From a virus: 52,798 nt of DNA. The notes under the pieces are model-generated. The model searched no databases, was not told where the DNA came from, and worked only from the letters and a program-made list of their open reading frames with translations. Made by a program: the position numbers and the translations under genes. The first letter of the stretch is position 1. Every line of letters begins with the position of its first letter. Shown here one piece after another: positions 46,891 through 52,798 of this stretch. The stretch lies in IMG/VR virus record IMGVR_UViG_3300009551_000020, positions 1 through 52,798 of that record; one strand, 5' to 3'.

Positions 46891-47099
46891 GCACGAAAGC
46901 GCAACAAGTTCTCAACCCGCATAGCGATTGGAACCAAGCGGGCAACGATGAGCCGGTGTTCGTACTGCGGGCTCGTAACTGGAAAGCTGCGCTCGTGTTG
47001 GTTGCCATTACCAAGACCGAAGGGCATACGACTGACGAGCTTTTGAAAGCCGCTCTTGCTATGCGAGAGTGGAGTCGGGATAACGAGATACCATTTTAG
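46887..47099 (+). CDS. Small protein with DEPVFVLRA motif, copy 1
   Basis: A 70-residue protein, ATG overlapping the helicase stop (ATGA). It contains AGNDEPVFVLRARNWKAALV, which matches the first part of the next gene (ADDEPVFVLRANDENAPAIV). The rest is helical (TTDELLKAALAMREWSRDNE). The motif recurs in small phage proteins of unknown function; a nucleotide- or protein-binding adaptor role is a guess. Confidence 0.62.
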   Translation: MSTKAQQVLNPHSDWNQAGNDEPVFVLRARNWKAALVLVAITKTEGHTTDELLKAALAMREWSRDNEIPF

Positions 47100-47108
47100 G
47101 AAGTCAAC

Positions 47109-47369
47109 ATGCTGAAACGCGATGAGTTAGCCAACCCTGAAAGCTGCATCAACAAAGCCGCCGACGACGAGCCCGTGTTCGTACTACGCGCTAACGACGA
47201 GAACGCACCCGCTATCGTTACGGAATGGTGTCGCGAGTACATCGTAAGCAAGGGCGGTTGGTCGAAGTTGACCGAAGAACAGCGCAAGAAGTACAACGAG
47301 GCTATGCACCTCGCAAGCGACATGCGTATTTGGAAGATGCACCAACACAAACGGCGGGCCGGGGTATGA
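47109..47369 (+). CDS. Small protein with DEPVFVLRA motif, copy 2
   Basis: An 86-residue protein with AGGAAG before ATG 47109. It shares DEPVFVLRA with the preceding gene, then has NDENAPAIVTEWCREYIVSK and a basic helical end. The two adjacent genes probably arose by duplication, though only the motif is clearly shared. It overlaps the VRR-NUC gene by ATGA. Confidence 0.65.
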   Translation: MLKRDELANPESCINKAADDEPVFVLRANDENAPAIVTEWCREYIVSKGGWSKLTEEQRKKYNEAMHLASDMRIWKMHQHKRRAGV

Positions 47370-47830
47370 CCCTCATCGAATGGGCGCTCAAATGGAAGAT
47401 TCCGCCCGGCGCTCTAAAGGAACTTGCGCATACGTGTATGTACTTTGGGGCTGAGGAAAACACAAAGCCCGAGGCCACCGTACAACGCGAAGTTAGATTG
47501 GAAGCCGCACGACTCGACAAGCTGTTGTTCCGAAACAATCGCGGCGCGGGCAAGATGGAATCGGGAAACTTCGTACGCTACGGGCTCGCCAACGACTCAA
47601 AGAAGCTCGGCGACGCGGTGAAGTCTGCCGACCTTATCGGAATCGAGCGCGTTGTCATCACGCCCGAGATGGTCGGGCATTTCATCGGGCGGTTTTTGTC
47701 GGTCGAGGTCAAGGCCGAAAACTGGCGCTATACAGGCACACCCGAGGAAGTCGCGCAAGTCTCATGGGCAACGACCATTAACCATTACGGCGGCCGGGCG
47801 ATCATAACCAATCGCGTCGGTACGCTTTGA
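47366..47830 (+). CDS. VRR-NUC domain nuclease
   Basis: A 154-residue protein from ATG 47366. The PD-(D/E)xK core is complete: E43-type helix VRLEAARLDKLLFRNNRGAG, RYGLANDSKKLGDAVKSADL with Asp89, and FLSVEVKAENW with Glu114 and Lys116. VRR-NUC proteins cut branched or flapped DNA in replication and repair. Its frame runs upstream of 47366, but the ATGA overlap with the previous gene marks the start. The stop lies within the operator before the TetR-like gene. Confidence 0.85.
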   Translation: MTLIEWALKWKIPPGALKELAHTCMYFGAEENTKPEATVQREVRLEAARLDKLLFRNNRGAGKMESGNFVRYGLANDSKKLGDAVKSADLIGIERVVITPEMVGHFIGRFLSVEVKAENWRYTGTPEEVAQVSWATTINHYGGRAIITNRVGTL

Positions 47831-47855
47831 CACTCGCGTCAGTCCGCAGTAAGGT
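47826..47855 (+). promoter_or_regulatory. Operator and possible promoter of the TetR-like gene
   Basis: TTTGAC-N6-GTCAGT at 47826-47843 is a variant of the regulon palindrome with arms and spacing preserved. TTGACA (47827-47832) is a good -35 box, but only a weak TAAGGT lies 17 bases further. The regulator start codon is at 47865. The arrangement suggests autoregulation. Confidence 0.6.
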
Positions 47856-47864
47856 GAACGACCT

Positions 47865-48149
47865 ATGATTCTAAAAGACACGATTCTAAAAGAAGCCGTT
47901 CGAGTCGTACGGCAACGGGGGCTCGCGGGTCTAACGCGTCGTCTTGTCGCGAACGGTGCCGGGTGTGCCGTGGGAACCGTGAACTATCATTTCGAGAGCA
48001 TGGCCGACTTGTGTGCCGAGGTCATTGCGCACGCCGTCGCCGCCGAAGACATTCAACTATTGGCTCGCAACATTGGAGACCCGAAGGTAACGGCGAAGCT
48101 TTCGCCAGAATTGAAAGCTCGCGTTGCAAAGTATATCGCCGGCCGATAA
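47865..48149 (+). CDS. Mini TetR-family transcriptional regulator
   Basis: A 94-residue protein from ATG 47865 with AAGGTG upstream. Residues 1-57 follow the TetR DNA-binding domain: ILKEAVRVVRQRGLAGLTRR, then AVGTVNYHFESMADLCAEVI, with the usual recognition helix and NYHF turn. TetR proteins are normally near 200 residues; here only about 40 residues follow, so the ligand/dimer domain is much reduced. A match to the nine-copy palindrome lies directly upstream, which suggests that it binds these sites, including its own. That link is inference. Confidence 0.75.
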   Translation: MILKDTILKEAVRVVRQRGLAGLTRRLVANGAGCAVGTVNYHFESMADLCAEVIAHAVAAEDIQLLARNIGDPKVTAKLSPELKARVAKYIAGR

Positions 48150-48158
48150 GCAAAAAGG

Positions 48159-48190
48159 GGCCGACCGAGCCGCACAGCAAACGGTCGGCC
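48159..48190. repeat. Hairpin between the regulator and primase-helicase genes
   Basis: GGCCGACCG (48159-48167) and CGGTCGGCC (48182-48190) form a nine-base perfect stem with a 14-base loop. On the minus strand it is followed by CCTTTTT, so it looks like a terminator for antisense transcription. On the plus strand, the direction of the genes, no T-run follows. Confidence 0.7.
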
Positions 48191-48210
48191 TAACAGTTCG
48201 CACTGACGCG

Positions 48211-50708
48211 ATGAAGAATACGACATTACTCGATGCGCTTGCAAACCGGCGCATGTTCATCCTATATCGCGTTGAGCCGCGCGAAGATGGAAAGACCGAC
48301 AAACTACCCTCACACCCGCTTACGGGAGCCGGGCCGCCCGACGAACCGCGCAAGACTTCGATAAACGGCCAAGACCCCGCCAATTGGATGCTCCCCCACG
48401 AGGCGTTGCAATGGGCGTACCAATGGAACCTAGCGAAGCCGGTCGGCGTTCTGAGTTTCGGCGTCGGCATCGTTATCCATGAGGGTTGCGGAATCTTCGC
48501 CCTCGACTTCGACTACTGCCGCGAAGCCTCGGGCGGTTGGATGCCGCACGTAATCAACTTCGAGGGCCGCTTTCGCGGGGCGTACGCCGAGACCTCGTTG
48601 TCGGGTCGAGGTCGGCACGTCTTCGGGAGCTACGCCGGCCCCGCGCCCGCGCACGGGGTCAAGAACAAGACCTATCGAATGGAAGCGTACACCAAGGCGC
48701 GATTTATAGCCTTGACCGGCGAAGACGTGGCCGGGTCCGTTTTAACAGAATGCACGAAGCCGCTCGCCGCCTTCCTCGCCGAGTTCTTTCCCGAGAACCC
48801 CGAGCCCGAGCACGGGGTCGAGTGGACAACAGCCCCTGTAGCCTCTTGGCGCGGCCCTACAGACGACGCGCAACTAATCGCCCGCGCTATCCGGTCGCAT
48901 AGCCTCGGGGCTGTCTTTGGCGGTAAGGCTTCGTTTGGCGACCTATGGCGAGCCGACGCCGAAATACTCGCGAAGGTTTTCCCGTCTCAGAACTCACATA
49001 GCTCTTGGGACGGATCAGCCGCCGACCAAGCGCTAGCGAATCATCTTGCATTCTGGACCGGCAACGACTGCGAACGTATGTTGCGGCTAATGTGGCAATC
49101 GGGGCTCGTGCGGGACAAATGGCACCGCGCCGACTACCTACCGCGTACGATTCTCGGTGCGACGGGCACACAACGCGAATGGTACGTCGAAAAAGAACAA
49201 CCCGTGCCGAGCCCGCCGCCGGTCGAGGCCGCCGTACCCGCCCCGCCTGGAGTTCCGCCCCCGCCCACGGTGCCGAACCCGCCGCCCGGTACGGTTGCAA
49301 TCGAGATGGCAGTACCCGCGCCGCCGGCCTCGGCTGAAAAGCCACTCAAGCCCGGCGAGCTTCCCCCCGTGGGCGAGTATTGTAGTATTCACATGATGCG
49401 GCAGATTTTCGACGGCTACTGTTACGTGCAAGACATACACGCGATACAGTTACCCGACGGCTCGACGACAACTAAGGAACGCTTCGACTCAACATTCGGC
49501 GGCCCGCTTTACGCGATGACTGCCGACGGTCAGAAACAACCAAGAGCGCATGGGATGCTTACACGCTTTCAGAAATCTATCGTTTCCCGCGTGTTGAAAC
49601 GCAATACTTCAAACCGGGCGAGGCAACCGGAACAATTCGTGTACGCGAGGGGCGCAGGGAAATCAACTCTTACCGCGTTGCTGACGTGCGCCGAGTCAAA
49701 GGCGACCCGAGCCCGTTCCTTGACCTCGTAAACCGTATGCTCCCGCAAGGTCAAGATGCGCACATTCTGTTGTGCTACTTGGCCGCATGCTGTCAAAACC
49801 TCGGCAAAAAATTCTCTTGGGCACCGTTCATACAAGGCACCAAGGGTAACGGCAAGACAACCATTGGGCAGGTACTAGAGTATTGCATGTCGCTTCGCTA
49901 TACGCATTGGGCGAAGTCGGATCAGATAGGCGAGAAGTTCAACTCGTTCCTCGTCGAGAAGTTACTCGTTATTGTCGATGAGATGTACAGCGACGACACC
50001 CGCGAGTTGCAAGAAGCGTTGAAGCTCTTGGTTACGGCAAAGCGTATGGAAATACGCGCGATGCAAACCGACAAGGTTATGAAAGAAGTGTGTTTCAACA
50101 TGCTTCTATTCTCGAACCATCAAAACGGCGTACGAATCGACATTGACGAACGCCGTTACGCGCCGCTGTTCTGCGCGCAACAGTCCAAAGCTGACAAGCT
50201 TCGCGACGGTCTAACGAAACCGTACTTCATTGCGTTGCATCGTTGGTTAGACGCCGACGGCTACGCCATAGTGTACGACTACCTCATGAGCTTCGAGATT
50301 ACCGACGAGTTCAACCCGGCGACCTCATGCATTGAGGCACCCGTCACGACCTCGACCGAGCACGCCGCGACCGCGAGCCTTGGCGGCGTCGAACAAGAAC
50401 TCGTCGAGGCCGTGAAGCAAGAACACGACGGGTTCCGCAACGGTTGGATATCGTCACAGGCTGTTGACTTTCTGCTAGCTCGGTGCGGCAAAGACAAGGC
50501 GATTCCGAGGAACGCACGCAAGAACCTTGTTATGTCGCTCGGGTACATCCCGCACCCGAGTCTCGGCCCCGAGGGCATGCTCGGCGTACCTATGCCCGAC
50601 GGCGCACGGCCTCGGCTGTACGTCTTGAAGGGGCACCCGTGGGCGGTTGACTACCTTACCCCCGATCAGGTCAAGGCGGGCTTTATGGACGCACAGAAGA
50701 GGGCATGA
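48211..50708 (+). CDS. Primase-helicase, interrupted by an apparent one-base frameshift
   Basis: Two overlapping frames (48211-49731 and the -1 frame open from about 49535 to 50708) together encode one protein of about 832 residues. The N-terminal part has an NrS-1/archaeo-eukaryotic primase-like core: GIFALDFDYC, AETSLSGRGRHVFG, KTYRMEAYTKARFIALTG. A Pro-rich linker follows, then a helicase with Walker A IQGTKGNGKTTIGQ and Walker B LLVIVDEMYSDD. The join is at CAGAAACAA (49531-49539). One additional A would restore QKTTKSAWDAYTLSEIYRFP, which fits the family. I list the whole span as one gene. The break may be a sequencing error in an A-run or real. Confidence 0.78.
49531..49540 (+). other. 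Probable frameshift position in the primase-helicase gene
   Basis: In the first frame the sequence continues into a basic, unlikely tail that stops at 49731. In the -1 frame, the sequence from ACA ACC AAG at 49536 joins smoothly to the helicase part. No canonical slippery heptamer is in register, so programmed frameshifting is less likely than a one-base deletion in the A-run. Confidence 0.75.
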
Positions 50709-50884
50709 CCCCCGATACTTACGAGAAGACGGCAAACGCCGGGCTCAATCTGTTGTTGAAGCCTGAAGATGCCCGGCGGCTACGCGCCAAGGCATGGCGT
50801 CACATACACCGAATCAACCCGGCCAAGGCTCGGGAGTTATGGCGAAAGGTGAAGGAACGAGAGCCGTTAGAGGTTCGGCCTTGA
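50705..50884 (+). CDS. Small basic helical protein
   Basis: A 59-residue protein whose ATG overlaps the primase-helicase stop (ATGA). It is helical and Lys/Arg/Ala-rich (KPEDARRLRAKAWRHIHRIN, then PAKARELWRKVKEREPLE). The size and charge suggest a DNA- or protein-binding accessory. It is the last gene of the plus-strand replication operon. Confidence 0.62.
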   Translation: MTPDTYEKTANAGLNLLLKPEDARRLRAKAWRHIHRINPAKARELWRKVKEREPLEVRP

Positions 50885-50919
50885 CCGGCCGTTATATGTT
50901 GAATTCGCCCATTTCCCCA

Positions 50920-50965
50920 TAGCTCGCGCGGCACGGTCGAGGGGGTCAACACATCGCGCGAGCTA
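50920..50965. repeat. Large inverted repeat at the convergent junction
   Basis: TAGCTCGCGCG (50920-50930) and CGCGCGAGCTA (50955-50965) form an 11-base perfect stem around 24 bases, with CCCC/GGGG pairing possible outside it. It lies between the end of the plus-strand operon and the minus-strand genes. No T-run is present in either direction, so termination would not be the simple intrinsic type. Confidence 0.75.
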
Positions 50966-51340
50966 CGGGGCGGGACACGTCAGCCGGGCGGTAGCTTGTT
51001 GAAGCCTGAAAACCGCCCGACGTAAACCATAAAGGAACCGTACAACAAACCGGCGACGACGATTACGCCGACGATGAGAAGAACTTTCACCAAGAACCCT
51101 CGACTCTGTGACAGCGAGCACAGTATCGGCGGAACTGACCGGGGCGTCAAGAGGGTCGCCGGCTTGACGGCGCAACATCCATCCCGGCGGCAAACAGTAG
51201 TCGCGGCGCTCCCGTTCGGAAATAGCGATTTTCTCGTGAGGGCCGAAAAACGCCTTTATGAGCGGGTCGTTCTCGGCCTCAATAGCCGCGCGTCGGTGCC
51301 CGTCGAGGCGTCGTTCGATGAATTCGTGTTGCGTTTCCAT
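50963..51340 (-). CDS. Candidate hypothetical protein
   Basis: An ORF of 125 residues from ATG 51340. The first 60 residues look like real protein (METQHEFIERRLDGHRRAAI, then HEKIAISERERRDYCLPPGW). The last 45 residues are Arg-rich and antiparallel to good sense in a different frame, where a small membrane protein (50980-51090) is encoded. The promoter with operator at 51122-51151 lies inside it. A frameshift or an early true end is possible. No clear ribosome site. Confidence 0.4.
   Translation of the reverse strand: METQHEFIERRLDGHRRAAIEAENDPLIKAFFGPHEKIAISERERRDYCLPPGWMLRRQAGDPLDAPVSSADTVLAVTESRVLGESSSHRRRNRRRRFVVRFLYGLRRAVFRLQQATARLTCPAP
50980..51090 (-). CDS. Very small membrane protein
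   Basis: A 36-residue protein with GTG 51090 preceded by GAGGG at six bases. It consists of one membrane segment (VKVLLIVGVIVVAGLLYGSF) and a short basic tail (VYVGRFSGFNKLPPG). A promoter with a regulon operator (-35 TTGACG, -10 GATACT) lies about 32 bases upstream, which strongly supports it as a real gene. Function unknown. Confidence 0.55.
   Translation of the reverse strand: MKVLLIVGVIVVAGLLYGSFMVYVGRFSGFNKLPPG
51122..51151 (-). promoter_or_regulatory. Promoter with operator before the 36-residue membrane protein
   Basis: On the minus strand TTGACG (51145-51150), a 17-base spacer and GATACT (51122-51127) form a good housekeeping-type promoter. The operator variant ACTGAC-N6-GTCAAG (51134-51151) covers the -35 box and part of the spacer. 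Binding there would exclude polymerase. Confidence 0.68.
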
Positions 51341-51396
51341 GTGTCGCACTGTACCGACTACAACGGGGCTCATCCGTGAACCCCGTCGCAGATTCG

Positions 51397-51687
51397 TCAG
51401 CCAACGGGATGCCGCCAAAGCCAAGCTATCCCGGCTTGCAAACAGTCCATTTCCATTTGCGTTGCGTCAATCACGGCTGCGGCGTATCGCGAGTCGAGAT
51501 GACGGTGCCGTTCTAACTCACCTTCCATCGCGAGAAGTCTAAACCGCGCCGCGCGCAGTAAACAGCTACGCCACTCAACGTGCAATTTGTCATCGTCAGC
51601 CGCCAATGTAAACAACGGCGGCTTTGGTGGCGTGGCCGGCGGCGGAGGAGGAACGCCGCCCCCTTCGTTTCCGTTGTTGCTGTTCAT
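51397..51687 (-). CDS. Hypothetical early protein
   Basis: A 96-residue protein from ATG 51687, overlapping the previous stop (ATGA). Residues 1-25 are Gly/Pro-rich (NEGGGVPPPPPATPPKPPLF) and the rest is helical, Arg/Ala-rich (RSCLLRAARFRLLAMEGELE). No family recognised. Confidence 0.62.
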   Translation of the reverse strand: MNSNNGNEGGGVPPPPPATPPKPPLFTLAADDDKLHVEWRSCLLRAARFRLLAMEGELERHRHLDSRYAAAVIDATQMEMDCLQAGIAWLWRHPVG

Positions 51688-52424
51688 GACAGCGCGCCCC
51701 TATTCAACAACGGGGTTCCCACGCGGGTGCGGGCCGGGCCGGTATCGCGGGGCCGCGCGCCCGCTACAACCGTCGTTGCGCCGGGCTCGGGTTGCTCGCC
51801 GCCGTTGAGCGAGTCGAGAACCTTTTGCAACTCGTCCATGATGCCCTCGATTTCGCGGGCGGCCTCGTCGGGGTTGTCCCGTGCTCGGCGGGTAACGGCC
51901 CGTAGCAATGCCCCCGAGGCGCGCTGTATTTGCCGCGCGACCTTATCCTCGGGTTCCGGGGGTGCGACAGCGGCTCGCAAGCCGGCCTTGGTCACGGTCT
52001 CGGCGTCAAGGGTGCGAAGGTCGCCGCCGCCCTTTACGAACGCCGTAAGCGTGGACATTGCCGAGCGGGCAAACGCCGAGCGGCTGTTGCGTTCGAGGCT
52101 GCGGCGTCGCTGTTCCTTCGAGTCGATATCGGCCTCGATGGCAATGTCGGGAGTCGTGACCCCGCGCAGTACGGCGGCGTAGAACCGCTCGTGTGTCTCG
52201 ACCAACACGGCGAGTTGAGCTTCGGCGTTGACCCGTGCCGCCGCCCGACCCCGTGGGCGACCGAGCTTGGCTTGTGTACCGACGAGCAACACCCGCAAGT
52301 ACGTTCCGTCGGCTTGAGCAACGACGACGTTGGACGTGTAACGTTCGGCGGCGAGGGTTTCGACCTCGTGCTCGTTGTGTACGACGTAGTGAGCTTTGAC
52401 GAGCTTGGCAACAATTCCGTTCAT
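51684..52424 (-). CDS. Hypothetical early protein, regulated by an operator and a sigma-54-like site
   Basis: A 246-residue protein from ATG 52424 with AGAGG nine bases upstream. Residues 1-60 form a beta-rich start (VVVAQADGTYLRVLLVGTQA) followed by KLGRPRGRAAARVNAEAQLA, an AT-hook-like basic turn. The rest is helical and charged. Upstream lie the regulon operator (52455-52472), placed as a hairpin with a T-run in the leader, and a perfect match to the sigma-54 -24/-12 consensus (52487-52503). Function unknown; DNA binding is possible. Confidence 0.65.
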   Translation of the reverse strand: MNGIVAKLVKAHYVVHNEHEVETLAAERYTSNVVVAQADGTYLRVLLVGTQAKLGRPRGRAAARVNAEAQLAVLVETHERFYAAVLRGVTTPDIAIEADIDSKEQRRRSLERNSRSAFARSAMSTLTAFVKGGGDLRTLDAETVTKAGLRAAVAPPEPEDKVARQIQRASGALLRAVTRRARDNPDEAAREIEGIMDELQKVLDSLNGGEQPEPGATTVVAGARPRDTGPARTRVGTPLLNRGALS

Positions 52425-52454
52425 GTCTGCATACCTCTATGTTGGGTTGTAAAA

Positions 52455-52472
52455 ACTGACGCTTTGGTCAGT
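52455..52472 (-). promoter_or_regulatory. Operator copy in the leader of the 52424 gene
   Basis: ACTGAC-N6-GTCAGT with perfect arms. On the minus strand it is followed by TTTTT, so as RNA it would also form a terminator-like hairpin in the leader of the downstream gene. Confidence 0.7.
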
Positions 52473-52486
52473 CGCCCTTGAGAGGA

Positions 52487-52503
52487 TGCAACACCCGTGC
52501 CAA
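52487..52503 (-). promoter_or_regulatory. Sigma-54-type promoter match
   Basis: The minus strand reads TTGGCACGGGTGTTGCA, which matches the -24/-12 consensus YTGGCACGrNNNTTGCW at every defined position. Transcription would start about 12 bases after the -12 element, at the edge of the operator, leading to the gene at 52424. No enhancer-binding activator is encoded in the window. Confidence 0.5.
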
Positions 52504-52558
52504 CCCTGAAACCCGCTACAACCGCTATTAACTTCCGGTCAAGACCGTGCCTAAGCTG

Positions 52559-52598
52559 AAAAACTGACCGAAGCGTCAGTTACGTATTACAATACGTA
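52559..52598 (-). terminator. Operator/terminator hairpin plus palindrome after the HNH gene
   Basis: ACTGAC-N6-GTCAGT (52563-52580) has perfect arms and on the minus strand is followed by TTTTT (52559-52563). It lies 26 bases after the HNH stop, so it can end that operon while also being a regulon operator. Next to it is an 18-bp palindrome, TACGTATTACAATACGTA (52581-52598). Confidence 0.68.
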
Positions 52599-52605
52599 GT
52601 GTTAC

Positions 52606-52798
52606 CTACAACGCTAGCTCTAACTGGTCAGGGTTCCAGTAACCCGACTTCGAGGCGTTCTGACGCCATGTAATGACGCGAAGGTTCCAAGGCACGGTTA
52701 GACCGCACACGTATGGATGATTGATTGGAACAATATGGTCAACGACGTGTTGTACGCCGGTCTCGGCCGTGAGGCGCTTGGCTTCGGCGTGTATGGGG
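52606..52798 (-). CDS. HNH endonuclease, C-terminal part (continued from position 1)
   Basis: This is the catalytic half of the gene that starts at 272; 52676-52798 duplicates positions 1-123. The HNH motif is clear: HVVDHIVPINHPYVCGLTVP followed by WNLRVITWRQNASKSG, with the two His/Asp pairs, the central Asn and the final N-x3-K. Cleavage requires a metal ion bound by these residues. The protein ends LELAL at TAG 52606-52608, just before a hairpin terminator that is also an operator copy. Confidence 0.88.
   Translation of the reverse strand, partial: PIHAEAKRLTAETGVQHVVDHIVPINHPYVCGLTVPWNLRVITWRQNASKSGYWNPDQLELAL
52676..52798. repeat. Terminal direct repeat, right copy
   Basis: Identical to positions 1-123. 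Merging the two copies closes the molecule into a circle and restores the HNH gene. Confidence 0.95.

Noticed and set aside
48201-48218. ACTGACGCG directly before the primase-helicase start
   Set aside because: Only one arm of the operator is present; the second arm does not match. The same applies to ACTGAC near 21525 and 22000.
1-52798. tRNA genes, CRISPR arrays, insertion sequences, integrase and attachment sites
   Set aside because: Nothing resembling a tRNA cloverleaf, regularly spaced repeats, transposase or recombinase was seen on either strand. Absence of an integrase does not by itself prove a strictly lytic lifestyle.

Overview
The window is essentially one complete tailed-phage genome, shown as a linear copy of a circular or circularly permuted molecule. 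The first 123 bases recur exactly as the last 123 bases. An HNH endonuclease gene is cut by the ends and reads through only when they are joined (unit about 52,675 bp). The base composition is high in GC by eye. The gene set is that of a contractile-tailed phage (myovirus morphology) of a Gram-negative, high-GC bacterium: DUF2184-type major capsid protein, DUF1073-type portal, DUF3383-type tail sheath and a baseplate resembling the simple cyanophage Pam3 type. I see no integrase, partition gene, tRNA gene or CRISPR array.

Layout. (1) 1-5620 and 50980-52798, minus strand: an operon-like run of about twenty small, tightly overlapping, mostly unknown genes plus the HNH endonuclease. (2) 5621-5881: AT-rich divergent control region with a 22-bp inverted repeat. 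(3) 5882-36283, plus strand: late module in the order small and large terminase, portal, a papain-like protein, head morphogenesis protein, DUF2213 protease candidate and scaffold candidate, cement/decoration proteins and capsid, head-tail connectors, sheath, tube, tail assembly chaperone with a -1 frameshift site, tape measure, baseplate, fibres, lysis genes (GH108 endolysin) and two small proteins, one apparently secreted. (4) 36392-44161, minus strand: UvrD-type helicase, family A DNA polymerase, ssDNA-binding-like protein, DUF2800 Cas4-like nuclease, a proline-rich protein. (5) 44252-50884, plus strand: TopoVIA/TOPRIM-like protein, SF2 helicase, VRR-NUC nuclease, a 94-residue TetR-like regulator, and a primase-helicase broken by one apparent single-base frameshift.

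How it may work together. Nine copies of an 18-bp palindrome (ACTGAC-N6-GTCAGT and close variants) sit at promoters or gene edges throughout the early and replication modules. One lies directly before the TetR-like gene. The simplest reading is an autoregulated phage-wide regulon controlled by that regulator. Three of these promoters share a longer conserved cassette with a TATAAT/TATACT -10 box and a GTGTGACG element further upstream.

The most unusual signal is inside the SF2 helicase gene. Over 45410-45727, two consecutive hydrophobic ORFs with ribosome-binding sites lie in the +1 frame. Helicase codon use changes over just that stretch (about half of codons end in T, against about a fifth on either side), which suggests overprinted membrane-protein genes. 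Functions are assigned by reading the proteins and from knowledge of the families; no database search was run.
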